Shown here piece by piece: positions 9,961 to 21,559 of a stretch of DNA of 64,000 bases (its first letter is position 1; the number at the start of each line of letters is the position of its first letter). The notes under the pieces were generated by a model, which was not told the DNA's origin, did not search any database, and saw only the letters and a list, made by a program, of their open reading frames with translations. Made by a program: the position numbers and the translations under genes. The stretch spans positions 1 to 64,000 of the forward strand of contig KQ965744.1 in the NCBI GenBank assembly GCA_001574975.1, in the 5' to 3' direction. This stretch comes from Gonapodya prolifera JEL478 (taxonomy: Eukaryota; Monoblepharomycota; Monoblepharidomycetes; Monoblepharidales; Gonapodyaceae).

Positions 9961-12954
9961 CCTTGCTTCGTCCGTTCTTTAGCCTTTCTCAACCGGGCGG
10001 ACGCGGCGGGACGGCCCTTCTCAGCGGATAATGCCCCATACACCCTACTGGGGATTTGGTCCGTGCTCAAGACACCCATTTGCTGTTCCAGGGCAAAAAC
10101 TCGGCGAGAGTATCTCTGACCGGTGTGGCAATGGGCGCGGGGTGTATGCCACGCGGCAAGGGCCTTGGCTTGTTCGTGGGTTGGAACGAGGGGTGTGCCA
10201 AGTTTCTGGTCGAGTTGAGAGGCAGCGACAGCGGTAGTGCTGCAGTGGGCGCTGGGTGTGCGGGAGAAGGATGCAAGAGGCGGGAAGAAGGAGGGGAAGC
10301 GGTGATCGGAAGGTTTTTGGTTGAATGAGGCGCGCTGCTTTTCTGGTGGGAGGCGGTACCTTGCCGTACAGTCTCGATAAGTGCGCGCATGGGGAGAGTA
10401 AGAATGCGAGCGCTGACGCGTCAGCATGATGTGCGCGAGATCCTAACATTGGCCCGAGACTCCTCGGCGGAAGAGTTGTGCCTCGCTCAGTAGGCGACGG
10501 GTTTCATGGTTGTATCCTTGCGGTGTGAGCTGGGTGGGTTCGTTCGAAAGAAGGCCTGGGCGGAATGGGTTGCATGGGAAGCGGACTGAAGTTTTGGAGG
10601 TGGGTTGTATTTGGGGGCGGTAGACCACAGGGTCATCGCAAGTCGTCTAATGGTGTTGGTTTGGATTGTAGGAGCGGCATTGCAAGAGCAGAAGCAAGCG
10701 TACAACGCCGTGGTCCGGCATTGGCCCTGATCTCTCCTTTCGACCGCTCGCCGCACCCACACCACCACGACCATCCACCCTTGCGCCACTCCCCCCGTCG
10801 CGCGATTGCTCCGCTTGTCAACGCCCCGCGTCGACCGTCGTGCGAGCTCCGCGGAATGGGAGGTGCAGATGAGTGATAGTCTTGAAGGTGCAACAGGGAA
10901 GGAGGTCTTGAACCCCGCCGCTGACGACGGCGGCGGTTGGAAGAAAGGGTGGACGGGAAAGGGAGAAGAAGCGGAGCGAGTCAAGGCCTCCTTTGAGGTG
11001 GAGCAGGCGGAGGCAGAGCGGAAATGCGCTTATGACTATGGTTGGACGGAGTCTTCGCGACCCAAGAGGCACAGGACCGAAAGATTCACCAACACGGTAA
11101 ATGATACAACGGCCCTGCCCTGCTGCTCCTGAATGTGAGACCCCTTTATGTAGGACTCTGTTTTAGATCGGTGCAGGTGCGAGGAGAGGAGGCGAAGACA
11201 GTGGTGATAGTGGTGATGTCGCTTGGGAGTCGAGAGAGCCAGGAGCTGCAGGATGGCGAGGCGCCCAAGTTTGGGGAAGACCCTCCTTTGAATCTTGATC
11301 GTGCCTGGGCCTGTTACGTCCTTTTGATATCACCCCAGCCACCGACATGCCACACCCAGCTTTTCAACAGGGTTTCCGACAATACTCCACCGCTACCCCT
11401 GCTGCACTCAATGGGCCCAAACACCCACCGTGTCCTCATCCCACGGTTGTCCACCACCAACTTTTCCCCGCTGCTCCACCACCTCCAATCGGGGCGTTTA
11501 GCTCCAAAATTCAAGCCACCATCCGTTGAAGCCTAACCTGGGGAAGAAGAGTGGGACTTCGGAGCGGTGGACGCAGCAGGACAGGTCAGCAACAACGGGA
11601 CCAGACCGCCGTTGAAAGCGACTAGTGGGAGGCAGGACCGTGGGGTGTGGTCCGCGATTATACTTGCACCTCGGGCGAAGGGAGCGCGAGTGTGTGGCGC
11701 TGTCTGCGTGGCTGAGGGGTTTGGACTCATCTACCAGTTGTCCAGTGGCGTGTCGGTGATGCGGTGGGCGGCGCAAACTGGTCCAATTACTGGAGGGATT
11801 CGAGTGACCGTGGATAGAATGATGACGGGACTGGGTGCACTTTGCATGTGTGGGGCGACTGCTTATTGGCAAATGCGACCAAATGTTCACAGAGAAGGCA
11901 CACTGGGAGCAAGACTCCGGACACGGATACAGCAAGCAAATGGGCAGCAGTGGCGACCAGACACCACGTGAACGGTTTGGTGTATGGGTGGAACTATGCA
12001 GAGGAGCACGCTGACTCCGACGTGAAGGCCGAGAATCAGGGACCTTCGCACAGCCGTCTGGTTCGTCTTCCATGGTTGATTAATTGATAACCCCCTTGAG
12101 AGATAGACTGGACTCACAACAGTTCGCAACGGGCAGCTACGGGTTGCATTGTTGACAACTCGCTATTGAACGATACGATACTCCCGACGAAGGATGAACG
12201 GAGGGGAAATGGGGGCTCGCGCGATTGCGTGGCTGGAAGGACTGTACGGGGGCATTGAGAGGCTGCGCGCAACTGATTATAGGAGTGAGGGGTGTGTGGT
12301 GGTGCAGCCTCACGGGGGGGAGGGGGGAATACGGTCACAAGTTGTGGAAACCAGGAATCATCTGCTCTACTGGTCAGACCGTTCTTTTTGTGGCTACCCC
12401 TGTTACTCCTCTCACCGTCTTTGGATCACACCACGGCAATGAAAGAATAGGAGTACAAGATGTCCCTTTACCTCGAATGAAACATTAGCATTCTTGTTGG
12501 GTACCGTAATGACAGTACTGCGTCTGTGGGCCTCTCTGGAGATGTCAGGCGCCTTGACAACAGGGATATCGAGCGCATTACAGAAAGGAAACCACAAGTC
12601 ACGAAAGAGTGCTGGTGTGGTCCTCTGGAATTCAATGAAGTTTGCAGAACGGTGTCAATTTCTACACGAATTTGACTGGAGCACACTGCTTTTCGCTGCG
12701 ACAGGAAATGGAGCTGTTAGAGAAGTCGTAGCACTGCTATCCCATGAATCGGCCTAAATTGGCAATGTCTACTTTCGTTTTACCGATTTGCTTCCCCATT
12801 TACTGCCCCTTCGTTTATGTACAGGTTTGAATAATAAATTCTTCTGAGATGCCGAAAGATAATGGAGAATGGAAAGAAATCCCAATTGAAGGAAGGAAGC
12901 AAAATGTGGAGCAGCAGGTGAGCTCAGGTGCACTTCCTCAGTCCCAGAAAAAAG
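9961..12954. other. GC-rich DNA, mostly unassigned, with one B-module piece
   Basis: Only about 11355-11470 clearly belongs to the array (TCAACAGGGTTTCCGACAAT, then GGTTGTCCACCACCAAC). The remainder carries short, mutually overlapping frames on both strands (longest about 190 codons, 11498-12073 minus) without recognisable motifs. At 12412-12757 the composition is less GC-rich and both strands have protein-like short frames, but no family could be named. I report no gene here. Confidence 0.4.
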
Positions 12955-13772
12955 CATTGATTCATGAGCATCAGAAACAAACAAGCACATTCCCCAACCG
13001 ACTTCCTCTGCGCCTCTCGTTGCAAATCAATGGATCCTGTCGCTTGCCTGTTTGCCGCGGTCCCGTAGGCAACCATCGTCCCCGATGGGTAAGTGATTCC
13101 TGCGATTACCCGCGTTTCACACGTCGAAAGTCATTTGATTATTGGTTTTCTATGTACTTATCCATTTTTCCGGCGCGATTCCTCGGGAAGCTTCATTTCT
13201 GGGGGAGGGACCCCTCGACTCTCGGTAGAATGATGCCGCACAGATCCGAACTTGTTAACGAATTCTGCGACAACGAGTCGCCAAATGGAAACGAGGCGCG
13301 TGAGTGGCACGATGGCGTGGAATTTCCTCCAACCACTGGACTACAAGTGGAGCTTGCACAATTCTCAGTCACAACATGCGCTGCCCCACGCCTTGCGCCT
13401 CGCTGAGCCTCAACGGCTCTCTCTGCTACCACAAGCGCCGTGCGTTCCCGTTCTCACCGTCGAGCCACAACAAGAGCCAAAAGCTCCGAGCAAGTTTGCA
13501 AACACGTCCCCACTGTCGCATCCCTGACCATTCGCAACTGCCACCCAACCACTTCCTCTTGACACCAACAACAGCCCGCGCCAGCGGCCCCCGCTGTCCA
13601 CCGGTCCACCGCCAACCGGGGCGGTTGCCTCTGCTCACGTGCCTTCCGTGGAGGACTGAGCCGCGGAACGAAGGTTAGGAGCAGAGCGCCGATGGTGACT
13701 GCATCGTGGGAAGGAAATGGTGGCACGGGAGTCAAACAGAGGGGGCGGGAGTGGGAGTGGGTCAGGAGAAGG

Positions 13773-13788
13773 CCCCCCCCCCCCCCCC
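13773..13788. repeat. Poly-C tract (16 nt)
   Basis: An uninterrupted run of 16 C lies inside the B module of repeat unit 5. On the minus strand it is a G run capable in principle of quadruplex formation. Length is prone to sequencing error. Confidence 0.9.
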
Positions 13789-15409
13789 GGCCTCCATCCC
13801 ACTCTTTGTCCATTTCGAGCGCACGCGGCCCGCTCCACTCGCCCTGCGCTCGTATGAAGACGTCTACGGGGACTTAACGCGTGCTCTGTTCATCTCCTGT
13901 TCCCCCTCTAAGGGGGAGAGTTGGGGCAGAGCCACGGCACTCACAGCCGCGATGAACACTCTCATCCGAAAACAAGAGGCCCCACACGACGCTCACACGG
14001 CGCTGGGGATATGGGTTGGTACGGGCGTCGCGGGATGGGCGTGAGTGTAGAGATTGGTTGGCGTGGGAGTGAGTCGCGGAGATGGGTGGGAGGGGAGGCC
14101 TTTGTGCGCAGTGTTCACGTGTCACTGTCGAAATGGGTTGGAGGGAGCTGCACGGAGACGGTCGGGAGGTTGGGTGTTATGGTCAGGTGAGTTTCATTTG
14201 AGAGGTAGATGAGGCCGCGCGTGCCGGGGTCCAGGATGGAGGGCACCCCGCGAAGTGTCTTACCTACCCGGAGCGTATTCTCGGGAAGCGTATTAACGTT
14301 GATCGCGCGTGCAAATGGACAACATACGGGAGGGCATGAAGCGATTGACTCATTGTGGATCGGATTCTTGCAAATGTGAAACGCGTTCGTGCAATAATTG
14401 GGAGGGGCGTAATGAAGAGACGAAGTGGTGGTGGATTGGGGAAGCAAAGATTAGGTTGATCAATCACGAGTTGGAAGGGGCAAGCACACGGATGGATGAC
14501 CGAAAGCGTGGTGACATGAGAAAGCGTTGCAAGTGAAGGTGTCTTGTCCCTTGTCCCTGAAGAGCAGTACATTTGACCTTTTCCCACTGGATTTAATTCT
14601 TCACCAGTTGAAGTCTTCCCGAACCCGCACATAGACCCGTGCGACACTCTCCTCTTCCCGACCCCCTTGAACCACTCTCTCCATCTGCCAACGTCCTCAC
14701 CCGCTCCATTTTTACAACCTGCGGTATCGGTGGAATCCGCGGTAACTACTAGCGGCACCACGCATGCACAGTCAAGTGTGGTCGTGCATCCGCAGGACGC
14801 AACCCCTCGCGTGGGAGCGTGGGAGTTTCCGCGAAACGGAGGGTGGAGATGCTGGCACGTGGGTCTGGTTGGGGATTAAAGGCGCCTAGTCCTGCGTGCG
14901 CATCATCTGTGCACGAAGCCCCCCAACCCCCCGAGGGACCGTGCAACACCGTGGCTGGGGCCGAGATTGGGTGGGCAGCACTGTATGGCCCAGTGGTGCT
15001 GTGCGGCGAGTGCGGTGCGTGGTGGGAAGTGATCGTGGGCGGCGGTGGAACCGGGGTTCTGGCGGACCAGGTTGAACCCATGCCACCTGCACGGTATGCC
15101 ACCGCCGCCGCGCCATCTCTAGTGCCCCCACAGACATGGTCAAGCGGTCCTTGGGAAGTGGTCACGCGACCTTGCGGAGGCTGCCGAGCGTAGAGTTTGC
15201 TGTATCCAGATGCGAGGTGCTTGATGATTGGGTCAGGGCTCCGCAGGTCGATGGTGGCGATGGCATTGGTGGTAGGTGGGACGCGGGCATCTAGACAGAG
15301 CTGTTGTTGGAAGTGTAGTGGGTCGGGATAGGTGAGTCTATTTCGGCGCAAGATTACAAACGCGCCCCCGCTCATCCCCGCAACAACCCTTCTGATGCTC
15401 ACCCACCCA

Positions 15410-15705
15410 GCGCTCCTTGTGTGCTGTCACGTTGTTCGCCACCGCACGCTGTCTTCCATGTGCTCACCTTCCTCGCTTCATTACCTGCCCAGGTGGATGC
15501 AACGGGAGGTCCCTTTGCAGCGCATATACCCAGCGCTCCTTGTGTGCGCTTACGTATCTCCCGACCCTTCCTCTCTGCTCTCTTACACTTGTCGTCACGT
15601 TGTCCGCCACGGCACGCTGTCTTCGACGTACTCACCTTCCTCGCTTCATTACCTGCCAGGGTGGATGCAACGGGAGGTCCCTTTGCAGCGCATATGCCCT
15701 ATCGG
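15410..15705 (+). repeat. Internal tandem duplication in D module
   Basis: The string CCCAGCGCTCCTTGTGTG starts at about 15407 and again at about 15530. CGCACGCTGTCTTC is at about 15440 and GGCACGCTGTCTTC at about 15609. CTCACCTTCCTCGCTTCATT followed by GGTGGATGCAACGGGAGGTC occurs in both halves, ending with GCATATA / GCATATG. The homologous unit at 8510-8700 carries the segment once, so the duplication is specific to this copy. The second half keeps an insert (about 15550-15600) that the first lacks. Confidence 0.8.
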
Positions 15706-15959
15706 CCCTTTTGGGATCTTGCCTCTGATCAGACAATCCTGCGAAACTAGAGGAGAAGCGTCTGAGTGATCGGAGTTCGAAAGGGAACGAGGAATGTGGG
15801 GTGTTCTGATGGGAAATCTCCACTTGCCTTTCAACTCCACTCTTGTGTGCTCTTCAGCATTGTCTCCCGAGGCTGAAAAGCGGGAACAACTTGGGTTGTG
15901 ATTTGGCAAGGTGTTCGCGTCACAACAACTTCCATCGTGGCGGAGCACAAGAAAGGCGT

Positions 15960-17600
15960 CTCGCGCTGCTCCGTCCATGGCATGTGCGTAGTTCTGCTTC
16001 AAACCTGCATCGCTGAAAATCCTGAATGTTTCTTCCTGCACCGCACTCGACCCCTCCATGACGCACTATGTTTCCACCGACCCCTCCACTTGCCTCGCTC
16101 TGTCGCGTTCATCTCCGTTCCATCTTTTGAAACACTGCAATTTCTACCTTCTGGGCTGGTTCAGCCCAACTCCCGCAGTCTCCCCTTCACCACCCTACAT
16201 TGCCCGCCTCCGCTGCTCTGATACACCCGAAACGCTCTGGGCACTCACTCCCCTCGGCTCCCACAACGACTGGGTGACGTCCTTTGTGCACGCTACGACG
16301 TCCCGTCCTGCTGAACCCGACCTTCCCGCATGCCAGTATCGCCATCGACCCCTCACAAACACGAATCGCCTGGTGTTTCAATGGCGTCTCTGACTATTCT
16401 CAACTGCCACCCCACACTACCCTGAGTTTTACCCCAACACATGCGAGATGTTCGCATGGCACTGGCGGGATGGGATGGGTTGGGGTAAGGGGCGCGGAGA
16501 TAGGTGGTTGGATGTTTTGTTTCGGTTGGATTTAGGAGAGGCTCTTGGGTGAACGATCGACGTCGTGGGATATGATGGAGTGTGCTCCGCGGAGCGTCGT
16601 ACCTACATGGAGCATATTTTCGCGAAGAGAATTAATGTTCATCTCGTGTGCGAGAGTGGACAGTATCCGGATGAGCGTGGAGTCCGTCGAGGCGAGTGAC
16701 CTACTTGGATCGTATTCATGCGGAGCAAGTCGGGTTGCCGACCAGATTGGGGACGTGACCAAAAGACAAAATGAAATGTGCATTGCGGAAGTGGGGAGTG
16801 TGTTGATTGATCGCGAGTTGGAATGGACAAATGGACAGATGGATGAACGAAAGCGTGGGAGGATTTGCTGCAAGCGAATGTGTACTGAAGAGCAGTGCCG
16901 TCGTCCTCTTCCCTTTGGACTCATTTCGTCAGACATCAATTTCTTCCCCACCCGACACGATGCCACTGCCCACACACATTTCCTCGTCCCCGGGCCTCCC
17001 ACCCGCTCTTACCCCTTGCGACGCTCTCCTGCTCCCAACCCGCTTGAACACTCAATTCGCCACCCGACGTCTTCCCCAACTTCACCCTCACGTCCAGCGG
17101 TGGCAAACTTGTACAGGCCTGTGCGGAACGCGACCAAGCCGCCTATTGCAAGGGGCGATCCGAACGAGTGCACCGGCGGGTACGGTCTTGGCGGGTCAGG
17201 CAAAATTTGCGCACAGGAACTTCTGCAAGAGGAGGATGGGTATGCTGACACGGAGGTCGGGGTCAAGATGGAAGGCACCGAATTCTGAGCGTATGGCTCG
17301 CTGTTACGCGACCCCCTTTTGGGGGCCGACTCGCCAATGTGATGGCGTACGTCCAGGACCCACGGGGTGTCAACGCTCACGCCCCCACGGACAAGGCCAC
17401 GTGGCAAGCGTTTGAGGGTGGCATGGGGGTCCCGCCGCGCGTGGACTTCTCCATGCGCGGGTTTGAGCCGTGAGATGCTCCTCCCTGTATGTGCTCTCCC
17501 GCTCACCCACACCACAGCCCACCTGACGCCCACACACCCCGCCCTCCTTCCCGCACACGAGGACTGAGGTGGCACAGCTGGGGCCTCGGAGCTGGCGAAG
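15960..17600 (+). repeat. Diverged repeat array, unit 6 (partial B-C-D)
   Basis: About 16380-16440 resembles B (TCTCTGACTATTCTCAACTGCC). About 16445-16930 is C (GGCACTGGCGGGATGGGATG, CGACGTCGTGGGATATGATGG, then GGAATGGACAAATGGACAGA and CTGAAGAGCAGT). About 16930-17590 is a weaker D copy, with a donor-like CGTGAGATGCTCC near 17470 and CCTGACGCCCACACACC near 17522, ending in an AG acceptor-like site near 17563. No intact gene seen. Confidence 0.5.
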
Positions 17601-18950
17601 AATGCACGAGATGGGAAATGGGAAGGAAGGACAAAAGGCGATGGAGGTGGTGGCGGAAAATTTGATCGGGCGAAGTGTGTTCAAGGCTCCTTCTCACGTG
17701 GCGCTCTTCGCCTCAAAACCAATCCTCCCTCTGTGTTATCTGCTTATCGACAACGCCTCACGCCCTTCTCTCCAGCATCGAGCCGGGACCAGTTGCAAAT
17801 TTGGCTGCGTTGACTGTTATTCCCTATCGCCACAAATTACTTCGCGGCTGGTGTGGGCTCCGGCCGTATAATCCCAGCGACACGTCACCCCGACTGTGCA
17901 GCCTTTTCTCTCCATCTGACCATCACCCAAACCCAGGCGATGCCTCGTCGTCCCTCTCCAGCCCACCAACCCCACCAACCAGGGGGTATTATTCGCAGAA
18001 TTCCCTGCATGCTTGCATCCTACTCTGACCACCCGTTTCCTCTGGAACCACCCCCTTCAGCACCTCTACCTTTTCCACCGCTGCCCACTCTACGCTCCCC
18101 TCATTGACTTTCACTCACTCTATTACCACCTTAGCTGACACGAGTGCACCACTGGGCGTGGCTTCTGCACCAGCGCGATTGGGAGACATCGGCATCTTTG
18201 GTTTGCAACCTCCCAATTTGTCACCACCTCGAACCGGCCTCGGATCACGGCGACCAATCTGCCGCCAATCGAGGACAGAACGGTGGAAAGAGGATGTCGT
18301 GGTTGGCTGGGCGGAGCGGAGCGGAGGCACAAGGAAGAATTAGAGAAGTGGCAGGGGGCAAAGGAATTGGGGAGGAACCGAAGCTGGGAAGCGAGACTAC
18401 GTTTTAGACGGGGTGGTCGGGATGGGATGGGTGGAAAGGGCGGGAAAGCGAGCAGCGCGATTGGCCCTCCCGCCCCCTGTGTGGATTGCGCCATGGGAGA
18501 GTGGGACGATAATCTGCAGCATACCATGGAGGGGTGGATGTTGTAATGAAAGTAGAGGGTGCTCGGCCACTGGCAAAGGACTGCATGCTGAATGGGGAGG
18601 ACCAGTTGGAAACCAGCACTTGTCCCCATTGATGAGGTGGAGCTTGGCGCTTGCAAGGATTGGACGGCGGTGTAGAGAGATGATGTTATGGTGAGCGTCG
18701 CTTGCTCTACATTTGTGTATGAATAATTGACTGCATGATGTGTACCAGGTGCGACCCATGTCGGTGGATCAGGTCTTATGAATCTGACACGTGTGTGCCA
18801 CTCGTCACACCACGCCGACGCAGGCCAAAGAGAATGAAAAACAAATGAAATGACGGGATTTAGAATGTGCTTTTGCATGTTTGGATCAAACTCGGACTTA
18901 CCGTGTCCAAAGCTGGATGCAAGTAGCTGTGTTAGCAGCGTCAAGTGGAA
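17601..18950. other. Unassigned region after repeat array
   Basis: The largest open frame is 294 codons (18123-19007, minus). Its translation is rich in Ser/Pro/His with no domain signature and most of its length is antisense to other open frames, so I do not call it a gene. No clear repeat-module match was found. Confidence 0.4.
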
Positions 18951-19034
18951 TGATATCAGCAGAACTTGGGACGTGGACGCGAAAGACATTTGAGGACAAG
19001 ACAACAAAATTCGGCTGGTCTGGCAAGTGGGATT

Positions 19035-19175
19035 TGTCCCTTCAATGCTGGATCTGCACTCCGCTTATATACAGCCGCAGCGAGTCCTCCTAAAGGCCTC
19101 CGTGTCCCGTTGTTGCCGTGGTTCTCATATGCGCCGACGTCAGAAGTGAGGAGACCAACTCCTCTCCCTTTCGGG
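19035..19175 (-). repeat. Diverged dispersed repeat, copy 1
   Basis: About 140 bp, homologous to 20435-20580 in the same orientation: shared strings include GCGAGTCCTCC, GTTGTTGCCGTGG versus CTGTTGCCGTGG, and AAGACCAACT versus GAGACCAACT. Read on the minus strand the copies are alike in the same frame (VGLL-S, G---HGN-G--R-LGGLA-AV pattern), suggesting both descend from one coding exon. Copy 1 is open in that frame. Confidence 0.65.
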
Positions 19176-19539
19176 TCATATTTTGTCGACAATAACCTGA
19201 GCATTATTCCTCCTTTGTATGGCGATAAAGATTGAACGTTTGAAAGATAAAATCCAAGTTCGCAACCTTCGTCACTGGGGGGCTTAATGCAACTAACTCG
19301 CTGACTGGAGGCTGTTCATTATATTTCCCCCTTTCCTTCCTTTCTGAGACTTGTTTTCTGGCCTCCCTCTGGCCTCTCTCCTCCCTCCCAACCGTTCTTG
19401 CCCCTCTGGAGCGTCCGCTCACCAATCGGTGAGCACATCCGCCGATTTGGATGTATTTGCTGGTTGTTTCAACCAATTCCCACTTCCCACCCATCCAGAG
19501 CAGCTCCCACAATCACATTGTACCTGTTCGAAAACTTCA

Positions 19540-20060
19540 ATGGCCGATTCCCAAGCGGCACCAACTCCCCCTTTGCAAATCGCACCTGTTACGATCGTTG
19601 TCATCGTAGCATGTGGCCTTTTTGTTCTGGTCACGGTGGTAGGCTTTGCGGCCCGAATGATTTTGTGGCGACGAAAACGAGGCGACGGCGACGAGGAATG
19701 GAGACCGAAGAAATGGGGTCCTGGTGAGTTCCGGAGTCACTCAATAACTTTTCATTGTCGCCGAGCAACCCTTTTTTGTGTCTGTGTCTGTGTCTGTGTG
19801 TGCGTGTGTGTGTTGGAGACGGCCTGTCTGCTGTTGAATTGTTGCGACAAGAAGAACTGGCGCAGCAAGACGGAAACTCTCACCTCGACGGACCAAAAAG
19901 AGCTCTGCTTCCGCCCAAGAATAAACATGGCGCTTCTGGAGCAAACGGCCCACCAAACTCCACCGAAGATGCAAACATCAGTACACCTCTGATGGGAGAT
20001 GACGACTTCCCAGAACCGGAGACACAGTGGCGGCCGTGGAGTCGGGCACCGCGAAAGTGA
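19540..20060 (+). CDS. Small single-pass membrane protein, unknown function
   Basis: Two exons, 19540-19723 and 19819-20060, joined in frame by a GTGAGT...TTGGAG intron, give 141 residues. The N-terminus (about 17 residues, Ala/Pro/Gln rich) precedes one hydrophobic helix at about residues 17-42 (VTIVVIVACGLFVLVTVVGF core) followed by a basic stop-transfer RRKR. The remaining about 95 residues are hydrophilic and Pro/Asn/Asp rich, probably cytoplasmic by the positive-inside rule. No signal peptide or known domain is seen. The intron contains a TG-rich microsatellite. The gene lies between two copies of a dispersed repeat. Start choice: first ATG of the open frame, with A at -3 of the initiator. 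Function cannot be assigned. Confidence 0.6.
19776..19814. repeat. TGTGTC / TG microsatellite inside an intron
   Basis: Three TGTGTC units followed by TG dinucleotides with one C substitution, occupying most of the 3' half of the intron of the small membrane-protein gene and reaching up to its acceptor. Length variation could affect acceptor use. Confidence 0.85.
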
Positions 20061-20434
20061 TGAGAGAGTGGTACGACGCTCAGAAGGAACGAAGGGGATA
20101 AGAAGGAAAAAGGAGGGCGGCTCTCTGGTTTGCAAATACAACAATCTATGCATCATCCATAACCATGTCAATTCATGCCTCTTCGAAATATGTCGATTAA
20201 ATACGATATCTTTCGCTCAAGTCTTTGCCATTAGCACGTTAGTTACGTCGAGGGATTTGCCGCCTTCAGGTTCTAATTCCCCGCGCTCATTGACCGGCAA
20301 GTTGGTCTTTCAGACCACGTATTCGCCCTCACATATGGTTCCAATGACGGAAATCACCACCAAAATGAGTACCAATGTTCCCGAATGCCACGGTGAACGC
20401 AGAACGCACGGCAGCTCGCGTTGTTCCCTTGGTT

Positions 20435-20580
20435 GTAATTTGTCCAATTCCGGGCATTCAACTGTGCTCCGCTCACAAGACAGCCGTGGCGAGTCCTCCC
20501 AGAAGCCTCTGCGCCCCGCTGTTGCCGTGGCTGTCTTGTGCGCCGGCTTCAGAACTGAGAAGACCAACTGGGATCTTTTC
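20435..20580 (-). repeat. Diverged dispersed repeat, copy 2
   Basis: Partner of the copy at 19035-19175. In the minus-strand frame shared with copy 1 it has in-frame stops (for example after the LGGLATAV stretch), so this copy is not coding. Downstream on the minus strand the reading TRAAVRSAFTVAFGNIG has some resemblance to fungal MFS anion:cation symporters, but this is only a suggestion. Confidence 0.6.
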
Positions 20581-20925
20581 GATTCATATGCGTGATGGAC
20601 ACACGGGGCTCTACTTGCTCAGATGCACCGTCATTCTATTTTGCGTTCATATTGTAGAAGAGAAGAACATGGACCAATAAAATGAAAACACCCAAGCTTC
20701 TCGAACTAAACGTATTGTGGAGTGCCGGTTGCTTGGGTGGGAGCGTTGCGAGAGACTTCTGTGAACCCTGACTCAACTCTGGCCAGCGAAAGATGAAATC
20801 GCAGAATCTTCACTGTCACCTGTACGATACCAGAACAGGAAATGGAAATGATGGAGCAGCAATTCAGTCTCCGCAATATCCACCAATGTGACTTCTGCCA
20901 AGAGATGTGAGACTTCTCATCTGAA

Positions 20926-21396
20926 CCCCTCTTGACATTTGCGAGTGACATCCAAACGATGTCCATGTTCTCTGATACCATAGTAGCTGTTTGTGAGCAC
21001 GGTGCGTTCCTCACCCCAATCCAAGCTCTCGTGCACTCCCAGCACATCTCCCCAAATCAAGACCTCTTAAAATCGCCCCCGAGTTCACCTTTTTTGTGCT
21101 TCCCGGGTAGCAGGGTAGTTTTCATCAAGTTCACGTCTCGTTGGCGCCGCAAAAGTGGTGGGATAGGCATCGAGCTCCAAGACCAAATCCCCGAGACTAG
21201 AGGCACCCCAGTCACCAGAATTAAAAATCTCAGGCTTAGAGCCAACCGACGTTATCATATCTCGCTGGGGGGTCGGCACGTGGAAAGAGACTCACATCTG
21301 TCATCTGCCTGTGTTATAGATGCAAGTTTGATCCACCTTCCCAGCTACGGCCATATGCGCGGAAAATTGCCGCTTCCCGTCCGACCAGGATACTGA
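20926..21396 (+). pseudogene. GT61-like glycosyltransferase C-terminal fragment
   Basis: The frame contains FASDIQTMSMFSDTIVAV then EHGAFLTPIQAL, which fits the GT61 signature in which a Gln-Met helix precedes a HGA-x-LTN loop. After a gap that may be an intron (about 21045-21085) it continues with FLCFPGSRVVFIKF and a WRR motif, comparable to the PGS-x-V-x-E stretch after HGA in GT61 enzymes. Nothing recognisable as the N-terminal half (membrane anchor, substrate region) is found upstream, where the dispersed repeat lies. GT61 enzymes are Golgi glycosyltransferases. I judge this a truncated remnant; the family call is tentative. Confidence 0.35.
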
Positions 21397-21559
21397 CATG
21401 CCTGATTTTCGCGAGTTATGAGCCGATTGTCATGAACTTTTAGGCCCTTTTTTTCGTGAACCAAAGACCCGACCAAGGCAACCAAGCCCCGACCAAAGTC
21501 ATCAACAATTCCACCAGTCAACTAAACAATCGGGTTGTAAACATCATCATCAGCCGAGC

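Larger units (their letters stand above)
12955..15840 (+). repeat. Diverged repeat array, unit 5 (most complete A-B-C-D)
   Basis: The A module at 12955-13400 matches 4046-4530, including CAAATCAATGGATCC, GGTAAGTGATTCC at 13086, GAAGCTTCATTTCTGGG and CTCGGTAGAATGATGCC. B follows (CATCCCTGACCATTCGCAACTGCC, 13520 onward). C is at about 14010-14580 and D at about 14720-15840. Because all four modules occur in order over 2.9 kb, this copy best defines the ancestral unit. It has no intact gene, yet GT-donor-like sites are present at the same relative places as in other copies. Confidence 0.65.

Noticed and set aside
12494-12757. Possible ankyrin-like stretch (STLLFAATGNGAVREVVALL)
   Set aside because: Only one imperfect repeat, with no Gly-x-TPLH core and no adjoining repeats; the other strand has an equally protein-like frame.
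18123-19007. 294-codon minus-strand open frame
   Set aside because: No domain, no conserved motif, Ser/Pro/His-rich and largely antisense to several other open frames; treated as chance.
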